64,000 bases of DNA, taken from assembly GCF_002899455.1 (NCBI RefSeq), contig NZ_PPFB01000001.1:6044001-6108000 (forward strand), given 5' to 3'. The notes under the pieces were generated by a model. It made no database searches and was not told the origin of the DNA. It was given only the letters and a program-made list of their open reading frames with translations. The translations under genes were made by a program, and so were the position numbers. The first letter of the stretch is position 1, and every line of letters starts with the position of its first letter. Positions 33,268-42,946 of this stretch are shown in pieces. The stretch comes from Streptomyces sp. DH-12. GTDB taxonomy: Bacteria; Actinomycetota; Actinomycetes; Streptomycetales; Streptomycetaceae.

Positions 33268-34353
33268 GTGTCATCAAGGCTTGAGGCCGAGCACCTGTTC
33301 AAGGTGTTCGGCAGACGACCGGACCAGGCAGTCGAACGACTGCGCACCAACACGGCGGACCGCGAGGGACTGCGGGCCGACGGCGTCACCGCCGCCGTCA
33401 TCGACGCGTCCTTCTCCGTGGAGCCGGGCGAGATCTTCGTCGTCATGGGCCTCTCGGGCTCCGGCAAGTCCACCCTGCTGCGGATGCTGAACGGTCTGCT
33501 GGAACCGACCGCCGGACACGTCCGCTTCGACGGGCAGGACCTCACCGCCCTGTCCGACCGCGAGCTGCGGGACGTCAGGTCCCGGAAGATCAGCATGGTC
33601 TTCCAGCACTTCGCGCTCTTCCCGCACCGCAGCGTCCGTGACAACGCTGCCTACGGTCTTGAAGTGCAGGGCGTGCCCCGCGCCGAGCGCGAACGCCGCG
33701 CCGACGAGGCGCTCGCCCTGTGCGGCCTGGCCGGCTGGGAGGACTCGTGGCCCGACGAGCTGTCCGGCGGCATGCAGCAGCGCGTCGGCCTCGCCCGCGC
33801 GCTCGCCACCGACGCCGACCTGCTGCTGATGGACGAGTCCTTCAGCGCCCTCGACCCGCTGATCCGCCGCGACATGCAGGACCAGCTGATCGAACTGCAG
33901 AAGAAGCTGAAGAAGACCATCGTCTTCATCACCCATGACCTCAACGAGGCCATGCGCCTCGGTGACCGCATCGCCGTCATGCGGGACGGCCGCATCGTGC
34001 AGATCGGCACCGCGCAGGACATCCTGATCCGGCCGGCCAACGACTACGTGGCCTCCTTCACCCAGGACGTCGACCGCTCACGCGTGCTCACCGCCCAGTC
34101 CGTGATGGATCCCGAGGTGCGCGGCGACGAGGCCGACTGCGACTGCGAGACCGCCACGCCCGGGACGGCGTTCACCGACCTGTGCGCCATCAGCGCGCGC
34201 GTCCCGCACCCGGTGGCCGTGGTCGACGACGGCGACCTCGTCGGCGTCGTGCCCCGGCAGCGCCTGCTCGGCTTCCTCGGCGACGAGGAGGCGGACCCCG
34301 GGGTCTGCGACAGCCCCAGGGACAAGGGCGGGAAGGTGATGGCCCGTGCCTAG
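33268..34353 (+). CDS. Glycine betaine/proline-type ABC transporter ATPase
   Basis: A 361-aa ATPase of the ProV/OpuAA family. Walker A is GLSGSGKSTLLR, Q-loop VFQHF, signature LSGGMQQRV, Walker B DLLLMDE, H-loop VFITHD. The N-terminal extension before Walker A (about 60 residues) is typical of ProV. The C-terminal region (about 275-361) is a short CBS-like tail, possibly sensing ionic strength as in OpuA. The GTG start at 33268 follows GAGAGGTAC. The next gene starts 8 nt before its stop, so the two are translationally coupled. Confidence 0.93.
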   Translation: MSSRLEAEHLFKVFGRRPDQAVERLRTNTADREGLRADGVTAAVIDASFSVEPGEIFVVMGLSGSGKSTLLRMLNGLLEPTAGHVRFDGQDLTALSDRELRDVRSRKISMVFQHFALFPHRSVRDNAAYGLEVQGVPRAERERRADEALALCGLAGWEDSWPDELSGGMQQRVGLARALATDADLLLMDESFSALDPLIRRDMQDQLIELQKKLKKTIVFITHDLNEAMRLGDRIAVMRDGRIVQIGTAQDILIRPANDYVASFTQDVDRSRVLTAQSVMDPEVRGDEADCDCETATPGTAFTDLCAISARVPHPVAVVDDGDLVGVVPRQRLLGFLGDEEADPGVCDSPRDKGGKVMARA

Positions 34354-36967
34354 GATTCCGCTCGGCGACTGGGTCAACAGCTCGGTCGACTGGCTGCTCG
34401 CCAACCTGACCTGGCTGTTCGACTTCTTCAAGGCCGTCTTCACCGGCGCCTACGACGGTGTCAACGCCGTCCTCCAGGCCCCCGAGCCGCTGCTCCTCTG
34501 CGGCATCTTCGCGGTCATCGCCTTCTGGCTGCGCGGCACCCTCGCCGGCGTCCTCACCTTCGCCGGTTTCGCCTTCCTCGACTCCATGGAGTTGTGGGAG
34601 GACTCGATGGTGACGCTGGCGCTGGTGATCGTCGCCACCGTGATCGCCCTGGCGATCTCGGTGCCGGTGGGCATCTGGGCGGCCCGCTCCGACCGGGTCA
34701 GCGCCTTCGTCCGGCCGGTCCTCGACTTCATGCAGACGCTCCCGGCGATGATCTACCTCATCCCGGCGATCCTGTTCTTCGGGACCGGCTCCGCCCCGGG
34801 CATCGTCGCCACCCTGATCTTCGCGCTCGCCCCCGGCGTCCGCATGACCGAGCTGGGCATCCGGCAGGTCGACAAGGAACTCGTCGAGGCGGCCGAGGCG
34901 TTCGGCACCACGCCCCGCAACACCCTGCTGCGCGTCCAGCTCCCGCTCGCGCTCCCCACGGTGATGGCGGGCGTCAACCAGGTGATCATGCTCGGTCTGT
35001 CCATGGCGGCGATCGCCGGCATGGTCGGCACCGGCGGACTCGGCGGCGCCGTCATCGAGGCCATCGGCCAGCTGAACATCGGCCTCGGCGCCGAGTCCGG
35101 CCTGGCCATCGTCATCCTCGCGATCTACCTGGACCGCATGACCAGCGCCCTGGGCACCCAGGTGTCCCCGCTGGGCCGCCGCGCGGCCGCCAAGGCGCGC
35201 GCCGCGCAGGGGCTGAGGATCTGGTCCTACCGGCCCCGGCCGCAGGTCGCCGTGATCGGCATCGTCGTCCTGGCCCTGGTGGCCGGCGGCATGGGCCTGT
35301 TCGGCGGCACCGCCGGGTCCGGCGGCACCGCGGCGGACGACGAGAACGTCGGCGACGGCAAGAAGATCAGCATCGGCTACATCCCGTGGGACGAGGGGGT
35401 GGCCTCCACGTACCTGTGGAAGGAGATCCTCGAACGGCGCGGCTTCGAGGTCGAGGCCGAGCAGCTGGACGCCGGGCCCCTCTACACCGCGCTGGCACAG
35501 GGCGACGTCGACTTCCAGACCGACGCCTGGCTGCCCACCACGCACGCGGAGTACTGGAAGAAGTACGGCGACCGGCTCGAGGACCTCGGCACCTGGTACG
35601 AGGAGACGACCCTGGAGCTGACCGTCCCCGCGTACATGGAGGACATCGACTCCCTGGAGGACCTGAAGGGCAGGGCCGCCGCCTTCGGCGGGAAGATCAC
35701 CGGCATCGAGTCCAGCGCCGGCATGATGGGCCTGCTGAAGAGCAAGGTGCTCGGCGACTACGGCCTCGACGAGGAGTACGAGGTCGTCGACAGCTCCACC
35801 CCGGCGATGCTGGCCGAGCTCAAGCGCGCCTACAGCAAGAAGGAACCGGTCGTCGTCACGCTCTGGTCGCCGCACTGGGCGTACAGCGACTACGACCTGA
35901 AGAAGCTCGAGGACCCCAAGGGCTCCTGGGGCGAGGGCGACGCCGTGCACCTGGTGTCCCGCAAGGGATTCGCCGCCGAGAACCCGGTCGTCGGGCAGTG
36001 GCTGAAGGACTTCTCGATGAGCGAGGAGGAACTCACCAGCCTGGAGGCCGAGATCAACAAGGCCGGCAAGGGCCGCCAGCAGGACGCCGTGCGCGCCTGG
36101 CTGAAGGACAACCCGGGCGTCGTCGACAAGCTGGCCCCGGTGGGCTCCGGAGCGGTCGGCGACACCCCCGCCGAGGCGAAGCGCACCCTGGACGTGGCGT
36201 GGTTCCCGTGGGAGGAGGACGTCGCCGTCACCCACCTGTGGAAGAACGTCCTGGAGCGGCGCGGCTACCGGCTGAACCTCAAGCAGATGGACGTCGGCCC
36301 GGTCTACACCGGCCTCGCGTCCGGGGACATCGACCTCAACTTCGACGCGTGGCTGCCGCACTCGCAGAAGAACTTCTACGAGCCGAACAAGGACAGACTG
36401 ACCGACCTCGGCACCTGGTACGAACCGGTCTCCCTGGAGATCTCCGTGCCCTCCTACGTCAAGGACGTCACGTCCCTGGCCGACCTGAAGGGCAAGTCCG
36501 ACCTGTTCGGCGGGCGGATCGTCGGCATCGAGCCGGGCACCGGCCAGATGGACATCCTGAAGAACAAGGTGCTGCCCGCCTACGGCCTGGAGGACGAGTA
36601 CGAGGTCGTCGACGGCTCCTCGCCGGCGATGCTGGCCGAGCTCAAGCGCGCCTACGCCAAGAAGCAGCCGGTCGCGGTCACGCTCTGGTCGCCGCACTGG
36701 GCGTACAACGACTACGAGCTGACCAAGCTCGCGGACCCGAAGCGCGCCTGGGGCGAGACCAACACCATCCACACCATCGCCAGCAAGGAGTTCCCCGAGC
36801 AGTACCCCCGGCTCACCGAGTGGATCAAGGGTTTCCACATGAGTGAGGACGAGCTCGGCTCCCTGGAGGCGGAGATCAAGAACCGCGGCCAGGGGAACGA
36901 GGAGGAGGCCGTCGCCGCCTGGCTCGAGGAGCACCCGGACATGGTGGAGCGGATGACGCCGCAGTAG
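34346..36967 (+). CDS. Fused permease with two substrate-binding domains, OpuABC-like
   Basis: An 873-aa fusion. Residues 1-290 are the membrane permease (LDFMQTLPAMIYLIPAIL, and coupling-helix region ELVEAAEAFGTTPRNTLLRV). After one more helix (about 309-327) and a Gly-rich linker come two tandem OpuAC-type binding domains, about 340-600 and 612-868. Each repeats the same blocks (WKEILERRGF and WKNVLERRGY; VVVTLWSPHWAY and VAVTLWSPHWAY; aromatic-cage Trp/Tyr residues retained in both). Such ligand domains are tethered outside the cell. The substrate is probably glycine betaine, proline betaine or ectoine. Two binding domains per chain would give four per dimeric transporter. Confidence 0.92.
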   Translation: MPRIPLGDWVNSSVDWLLANLTWLFDFFKAVFTGAYDGVNAVLQAPEPLLLCGIFAVIAFWLRGTLAGVLTFAGFAFLDSMELWEDSMVTLALVIVATVIALAISVPVGIWAARSDRVSAFVRPVLDFMQTLPAMIYLIPAILFFGTGSAPGIVATLIFALAPGVRMTELGIRQVDKELVEAAEAFGTTPRNTLLRVQLPLALPTVMAGVNQVIMLGLSMAAIAGMVGTGGLGGAVIEAIGQLNIGLGAESGLAIVILAIYLDRMTSALGTQVSPLGRRAAAKARAAQGLRIWSYRPRPQVAVIGIVVLALVAGGMGLFGGTAGSGGTAADDENVGDGKKISIGYIPWDEGVASTYLWKEILERRGFEVEAEQLDAGPLYTALAQGDVDFQTDAWLPTTHAEYWKKYGDRLEDLGTWYEETTLELTVPAYMEDIDSLEDLKGRAAAFGGKITGIESSAGMMGLLKSKVLGDYGLDEEYEVVDSSTPAMLAELKRAYSKKEPVVVTLWSPHWAYSDYDLKKLEDPKGSWGEGDAVHLVSRKGFAAENPVVGQWLKDFSMSEEELTSLEAEINKAGKGRQQDAVRAWLKDNPGVVDKLAPVGSGAVGDTPAEAKRTLDVAWFPWEEDVAVTHLWKNVLERRGYRLNLKQMDVGPVYTGLASGDIDLNFDAWLPHSQKNFYEPNKDRLTDLGTWYEPVSLEISVPSYVKDVTSLADLKGKSDLFGGRIVGIEPGTGQMDILKNKVLPAYGLEDEYEVVDGSSPAMLAELKRAYAKKQPVAVTLWSPHWAYNDYELTKLADPKRAWGETNTIHTIASKEFPEQYPRLTEWIKGFHMSEDELGSLEAEIKNRGQGNEEEAVAAWLEEHPDMVERMTPQ
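35762..36737 (+). repeat. Internal duplication of the substrate-binding domain
   Basis: The stretch at 35762-35915 recurs at 36584-36737, an offset of 822 nt (274 codons). Within it, runs such as GCCGAGCTCAAGCGCGCCTA and CTCTGGTCGCCGCACTGGGC are identical, while the rest of the two domains has diverged more. This shows a tandem domain duplication with either strong constraint or local gene conversion. Confidence 0.8.
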
Positions 36968-36989
36968 CCGCCGTACCGGCCGCGTCCCC

Positions 36990-37039
36990 GGGGGGCGGGT
37001 CCCGGAGCGTCCCCCGGGGACGTCCGGGACCCGCCCCCC
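36990..37039 (+). terminator. Terminator after the transporter operon
   Basis: A 17-bp perfect stem (36990-37006 with 37023-37039) enclosing a 16-nt loop, 22 nt after the stop codon. Confidence 0.88.
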
Positions 37040-37255
37040 GCGCCGTGCGGAGCCGCCCCGCCGCCACCGTAGGAATCCGGACAACCACAGAGCGCGATCC
37101 GCTTCCCGGGCCTCCCCGTGACCTTCCGGCGGAGACGGTGAACAATGGCGGGAACACGCCTTTTCGCATCCGAGGCGTGCCGAGGGGCCCGGCGGGCGGC
37201 TGGCGCGAACTGTGAGGTCCGCACCGGCCGCACGTGACGGCGACGTGACAGGCGC

Positions 37256-37285
37256 CTGAAACGGTTCGCCGAACATGCGTAGGGT
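37256..37285 (+). promoter_or_regulatory. Candidate promoter of the XRE/cupin regulator
   Basis: CTGAAA, 18 nt, TAGGGT, ending 80 nt before the ATG. The remainder of the 400-bp gap holds the terminator above and no visible gene. Confidence 0.4.
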
Positions 37286-37365
37286 GCACACAACTCGGCA
37301 AGGGAAGAGCGCCGGAACCCCGGCGGTCGGGTGCGGGACGAGCGGCGAAGGAGGGAGCCGGAGCG

Positions 37366-37938
37366 ATGGGCGACCACAAGGAACAGCCCCTGCGGGTGGG
37401 CGCGGCCGTGCGGCGGCGACGCCGCGCGCTGGATCTCACCCTCGCCGTCGTGGCCGAGCGCAGCGGTCTGTCGGTCCCGTTCCTCAGCCAGATCGAGAAC
37501 GAGCGCGCGCGTCCCAGCCAGACCTCCCTGGAGAAGCTCGCCGACGCGCTGCGCACGACCGCGGTGGAACTGCTCGCCGCCGCCGACCCGGCGTGCAGCG
37601 TGGACGTCGTCCGCGCGGAGGGCGCCGGGCCGTGGACCGAGCCACGGGTGCGGTCCCTGGTCCGCGGCCACCACCAGATGCACGCCTCCGAGTTCACCGG
37701 CGACCATGACGCCGGACGTGAACTGCAGTTCCGCAACGATCAGTTGATGTACGTCGCGGAGGGCGCCGTGGAGATCGAGGCGGAGGGGCGCGCCTACCGG
37801 CTCGGGCGCGGCGACACCCTGTACCTCACCGGCGGCGTCCGGCACCGCTGGCGGGCCACGGTGCCGGAGACCCGGCTGCTGGTGGTCGCCGTCGCCGAGC
37901 ACATCGAGGCGCTGCGGAACACCAAGCCGCGCCGATGA
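37366..37938 (+). CDS. XRE-family regulator with cupin domain
   Basis: A 190-aa regulator. The N-terminal helix-turn-helix (about 10-65: LTLAVVAERSGLSVPFLSQI) is followed by a C-terminal cupin_2 domain (about 115-180: LMYVAEGAVEIEAEG, DTLYLTGGVRHRW) that probably binds a small ligand. Relatives (PuuR/YdcN type) repress uptake or catabolism of amines and amino acids. The ATG follows AAGGAGGGA. It overlaps the next gene by 4 nt. It may regulate the betaine transporter upstream or its own operon; not shown by sequence. Confidence 0.92.
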   Translation: MGDHKEQPLRVGAAVRRRRRALDLTLAVVAERSGLSVPFLSQIENERARPSQTSLEKLADALRTTAVELLAAADPACSVDVVRAEGAGPWTEPRVRSLVRGHHQMHASEFTGDHDAGRELQFRNDQLMYVAEGAVEIEAEGRAYRLGRGDTLYLTGGVRHRWRATVPETRLLVVAVAEHIEALRNTKPRR

Positions 37939-38663
37939 GTCCCGTACGGGTCGTCTCCCTCGTCCCGTCGCTGACGGAGGCCGTGGCCGTGTCCGCGCCG
38001 GGCGCGCTCGTCGCGGCCACCGACTGGTGCACCCACCCCGCCGGGCTCGACGTCGTCCGCGTCGGCGGCACCAAGAACCCGGCGGTGGACCGCATCACCG
38101 CCCTCGCCCCCGACCTCGTGATCGCCAACGAGGAGGAGAACCGGCCGCCCGACCTGGACGCCCTGCGCGCGGCGGGCCTCGACGTGCTGGTCACGCGCGT
38201 ACGGACCCTGCCGCAGGCCTTCACCGAGCTGGACGGCGTCCTGTCCGCGTGCGGGGTGCGGAGCCGTCCCGGCTGGCTGGACGAGGCGGAGGCCGCGTGG
38301 GAGGCACCGCCGGTGTCCGACGGTCACCGCACGGCGATCGTGCCCGTCTGGCGCCGCCCGTGGATGGTCCTCGGCCGCGACACCTTCGCGGGCGACCTGC
38401 TGGCCCGCCTCGGCGTGCGCACGCTGTACGCGGACCATGCGGAGAGGTACCCGCGCGTCCCGCTCGACGACCTGCGGGCGGCCCGCCCGGACCTGGTCGT
38501 CCTCCCCGACGAGCCGTACCGCTTCACGGCGGACGACGGCCCGGAAGCCTTCCCCGGCCTCCCCTGCGCCCTCCTCAGCGGCCGCCACCTGACCTGGTAC
38601 GGCCCGTCCCTGGCGGAGGCCCCGGAGGTGCTGGGCCGCGCGTTGCGGGCGGTGTGCGTCTGA
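37935..38663 (+). CDS. Cytosolic BtuF/helical-backbone metal-receptor-like protein
   Basis: A 242-aa protein with the class III periplasmic-binding fold (VVSLVPSLTEAV, DLVIANEEENRP, DLVVLPDEPYRF), as in vitamin B12 or siderophore-binding proteins. It has no signal peptide or lipobox, so it should stay in the cytosol, unlike transporter receptors. No ABC permease is nearby. It is coupled to the XRE/cupin gene by an ATGA overlap, suggesting a shared regulatory or sensing role. Ligand unknown. Confidence 0.85.
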   Translation: MSPVRVVSLVPSLTEAVAVSAPGALVAATDWCTHPAGLDVVRVGGTKNPAVDRITALAPDLVIANEEENRPPDLDALRAAGLDVLVTRVRTLPQAFTELDGVLSACGVRSRPGWLDEAEAAWEAPPVSDGHRTAIVPVWRRPWMVLGRDTFAGDLLARLGVRTLYADHAERYPRVPLDDLRAARPDLVVLPDEPYRFTADDGPEAFPGLPCALLSGRHLTWYGPSLAEAPEVLGRALRAVCV

Positions 38664-38766
38664 TCCGCGGGCGCGGTGCCCGGGGCCGGGTCCGTCGCCG
38701 TCCGACGGGGTGTCCCTGGATCCGCCGGGCCGGCGGGGACGGCGGTCGCCCGGGTCCGTGGCCGGC

Positions 38767-38801
38767 GGGACGGGGCCCGGCCGCCGACCGGGCCCCGTCC
38801 C
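38767..38801 (+). terminator. Terminator before the LysR gene
   Basis: A 14-bp perfect stem (38767-38780 with 38788-38801) around the loop CCGCCGA. Confidence 0.88.
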
Positions 38802-38836
38802 GTGCGGGCGCTCGTCCGGGCGTGCGGCGGTCGTTG

Positions 38837-38853
38837 CATAAGCTGGGCTTATG
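38837..38853. promoter_or_regulatory. Palindrome overlapping the LysR start codon
   Basis: CATAAGC-TGG-GCTTATG is a perfect 7-bp inverted repeat whose last three bases are the LysR ATG. No Shine-Dalgarno sequence precedes the ATG. It fits an autoregulatory LysR-type site acting at a leaderless start. Confidence 0.55.
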
Positions 38854-39786
38854 AGCAGAACGGACGATCGCGGCGGCGAACGGTCCGCGGGCGCCGGTTC
38901 GCTGGCGCACCGGGTGCCCGACCTCGGCGCGCTCGAGCTGCTGCTCGCCGTGGCGCGGGTGGGGAGTCTGGGCCGGGCGGCGCGCGAGCTGGGGATCACC
39001 CAGCCCGCCGCGAGCAGCCGGATCCGGTCGATGGAACGGCAGCTCGGCGTCGCCCTCGTCGACCGCTCGCCGCGCGGGTCCCGCCTCACCGCTGCGGGCG
39101 CCCTGGTCACCGACTGGGCCCGCCGGATCGTCGAGGCGGCGGAGGCGTTCGACGCGGGTGCGCAGGCGCTGCGGGACCGCAGGGACTCACGGCTGCGGGT
39201 CGCCGCGAGCATGACGATCGCCGAGTACCTGCTGCCCGGGTGGCTGGTCGCCCTGCGCGCGCAGCGGCCGGACACAGCGGTGTCGCTGCTCGCCGGCAAC
39301 TCGACGGCGGTCGCGGAGCGGCTGCTGGCGGGGGAGGCGGACCTCGGGTTCGTGGAGGGGCTGACGGTGCCGGCCGGACTGGACTCCGCGGTGATCGCCC
39401 ACGACCGGCTGGTCGTGGTCACGGCCCCCTCGCACCCCTGGGCCCGCCGCAGGCGCCCGCTCGCGGCGGAGGAACTGGCGGCCACCCCGCTGGTGCTGCG
39501 CGAGGAGGGCTCCGGTACCCGGCAGGTGCTGGACGCGGCGCTGGGCGGGCTGGCGCGCCCGCTGATCGAGCTGTCCTCGACGACGGCGGTGAAGGCGGCG
39601 GCGGTCGGCGGCGCGGGCCCCGCGGTGCTGAGCGAGCTGGCGGTGGGGGAGGAGCTGGGGATGCGGCGCCTGGTACGCATCCCGGTCCAGGCGGTCGCCC
39701 TGGCCCGCGACCTGCGCGCGGTCTGGCCGACGGGCCACCGTCCCACGGGCCCGGCCCGCGACCTCCTCTCCCTCACCCGCGGCTGA
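38851..39786 (+). CDS. LysR-family transcriptional regulator
   Basis: A 311-aa LysR regulator. The N-terminal winged helix (about 27-85: VARVGSLGRAARELGITQPA) is followed by the effector-binding domain. EEGSGTRQVLDAAL and the pattern of the C-terminal half resemble CysL/YeiE-like members that respond to sulfur or carbon metabolites, but the ligand is uncertain. A palindrome overlaps the ATG. It is convergent with the amidohydrolase gene of the ethanolamine cluster, so a role there is possible but unproven. Confidence 0.92.
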   Translation: MSRTDDRGGERSAGAGSLAHRVPDLGALELLLAVARVGSLGRAARELGITQPAASSRIRSMERQLGVALVDRSPRGSRLTAAGALVTDWARRIVEAAEAFDAGAQALRDRRDSRLRVAASMTIAEYLLPGWLVALRAQRPDTAVSLLAGNSTAVAERLLAGEADLGFVEGLTVPAGLDSAVIAHDRLVVVTAPSHPWARRRRPLAAEELAATPLVLREEGSGTRQVLDAALGGLARPLIELSSTTAVKAAAVGGAGPAVLSELAVGEELGMRRLVRIPVQAVALARDLRAVWPTGHRPTGPARDLLSLTRG

Positions 39787-39824
39787 CGGCCGGGACGGGG
39801 CGAGGGGCGGACGGCGCCCCGCCG

Positions 39825-40508
39825 TCAGACCGCCGCCGTGATCAGCGCACGGACGACGCGCTCGTCCTCACCCATCTCCGGATGCCACTGCACCCCCATC
39901 ACCCAGTGCCCCCCGAACCGTTCGACGGCCTCCACCGTGCCGTCCTCCGCGTACGCGGACGGGATCAGGCCGGTGCCGAGGCGGTCGACCGCCTGGTGGT
40001 GGTGGGCCGGGACCGCCGTCTCCTCGGGGACGGCGTCGGCGTACCGCGTGCCCGGGACCGGCTTGACCGGGTGGCGGCCGAAGACGCCCGGCGCCTCCGC
40101 GTGGCCGTCGATGTGCTGGACGAGGGTGCCGCCCAGGGCGACGTTCAGCAGGTGCATGCCGCGGCAGATGCCGAGCAGCGGCACGCCCCGCTCCAGGGCG
40201 GCCCGGATCAGCGCCGGCTCCCAGGCGTCCCGTTCCCGGGCGGGCGGCCCGGTGCGCGGGCCGGGCTCGGCGCCGTAGTGGACGGGCTCCACGTCCGGAC
40301 CGCCCGCGACGACCAGGCCGTCCAGCCGGGCCACGGCGGCCGCCGCGTGCTCCGGCGCGTCCGGCGTGAGCATCGCCGCCAGTCCGCCCGACCGCTGCAC
40401 CAGCCGCGGACAGCCGGCCGGCAGCAGCGCGGCGTCCAGCTGCCACACACCCCACCGCACGCCCGACTCCGCGTACGTACTGATGCCGATCAGCGGTCTG
40501 CCCGGCAC
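39825..40508 (-). CDS. Gamma-glutamyl amidohydrolase, PuuD-like
   Basis: A 227-aa class I glutamine-amidotransferase-like hydrolase. The nucleophile Cys is in LLGICRGMHLLN and the His-Glu pair in GVQWHPE. PuuD relatives split gamma-glutamyl conjugates such as gamma-glutamyl-GABA. Next to the gamma-glutamyl ligase and aldehyde dehydrogenase it plausibly frees glutamate from the oxidised ethanolamine conjugate (gamma-glutamylglycine). The start is GTG with AGGAGGTG upstream. It begins 18 nt after the permease gene, same strand, so the pair is an operon. Confidence 0.9.
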   Translation of the reverse strand: MPGRPLIGISTYAESGVRWGVWQLDAALLPAGCPRLVQRSGGLAAMLTPDAPEHAAAAVARLDGLVVAGGPDVEPVHYGAEPGPRTGPPARERDAWEPALIRAALERGVPLLGICRGMHLLNVALGGTLVQHIDGHAEAPGVFGRHPVKPVPGTRYADAVPEETAVPAHHHQAVDRLGTGLIPSAYAEDGTVEAVERFGGHWVMGVQWHPEMGEDERVVRALITAAV

Positions 40509-40526
40509 CCGGGCACCTCCTCTTCC

Positions 40527-41972
<1,446 letters not shown>

Positions 41973-42126
41973 GGCACGGCTCCCCAGGAGGCGGTGTGGC
42001 ACGGAAGGCGGTAATGGAACGGATCCGGACCTTTGTGGGCCCATACCTTCGCGGCGCACCCGACGCGAGCGCAACCCCCGTGCGTCAAGCCGCGGCAAAC
42101 CCTGCCCGGGCCCGCGCGCCACGCCG

Positions 42127-42861
42127 TCAGGCGAGGAACCCCCGCAACAGCGCCGCCGTCCCCGCGCAGTGCTCCCGCATCACCTCACGCGCCCCGTCCG
42201 CGTCCCCCTCCAGCACCGCCTCGACCAGCGCTGCGTGCTGCCGCTGCGAGTGCTCCAGGTTGCGCACCAGCAGCGGGATGCAGTCCAGCAGGTCGTTCAC
42301 CGTCGCCCGCACCGCCGCGTACTGCGCGGTCAGCGTCGGCGAGCCGGACAGCTCCGCCAGCGTGAGGTGGAACAGCGTGTCCGCCCGCCGGTAGTCGCCC
42401 AGCGGCGCCTCCTGCGTGCGCGCCAGCGCCTCCCGCAGCCGCCCCGCCCGCTCCCCGGCCGGCCCGTGCACCGCGCACAGTTCCGCCGCACCCACCTCCA
42501 GCACCTCCCGGAAGCGCAGCACGTCCTCGATGTCCACCTCGGCGATCCGCCGCCGCAGCTCCTCCTCGCCGGCGTCCGTCGGGCGGGGCAGCACGAACGT
42601 TCCGCCGTACCGGCCGCGCCGCGACTCCACCAGGCCCTGGTCCTGGAGCACCTTCAGCACCTCGCGCAGCGTCACCCGGCTGATCCCCAGCCGCCCCGCC
42701 AGCTCCCGCTCGGCCGGCAGCCGCTCCCCGCCCGCCACCAGGCCCAGCCGCATCACCTGGAGGATCTGCTCCAGCGCCTCCTCGAAGCCGTTGCCCGCAC
42801 GGACCTGCCGCAGCACCGGCGCCAGCCGGTCCCCGACCGCGCCGACCGCATCCTCCGGCAT
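42127..42861 (-). CDS. GntR/FadR-family regulator
   Basis: A 244-aa regulator. The N-terminal winged helix (ERLPAERELAGRLGISRVTL) is followed by an all-helical FCD domain (about 105-235; RFREVLEVGAAELCA, HLTLAELSGS) with metal/ligand-binding His and Asp residues. The ATG at 42861 has GGAAGGGGG 9 nt upstream; an in-frame TTG at 42882 is less likely. It is divergent from the glnA4-type gene across 85 bp and is the natural regulator of the ethanolamine cluster. Confidence 0.9.
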   Translation of the reverse strand: MPEDAVGAVGDRLAPVLRQVRAGNGFEEALEQILQVMRLGLVAGGERLPAERELAGRLGISRVTLREVLKVLQDQGLVESRRGRYGGTFVLPRPTDAGEEELRRRIAEVDIEDVLRFREVLEVGAAELCAVHGPAGERAGRLREALARTQEAPLGDYRRADTLFHLTLAELSGSPTLTAQYAAVRATVNDLLDCIPLLVRNLEHSQRQHAALVEAVLEGDADGAREVMREHCAGTAALLRGFLA

Positions 42862-42946
42862 CTGGTCGCGCCCCCTTCCCAAGCAATGGTTCCCAGCAAT
42901 ACCTTATGGCTCCCGGCTGACCGAAGAAGCCCGAGGAGGCCCTCCC
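42862..42946. promoter_or_regulatory. Divergent control region of the GntR and glnA4-type genes
   Basis: A compact 85-bp region. It holds a directly repeated AGCAAT (42882 and 42895 neighbourhoods) and a GGT-N10-ACC dyad around 42888-42903, both candidates for the GntR protein's operator. GAGGAG serves the glnA4-type gene. Confidence 0.45.
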
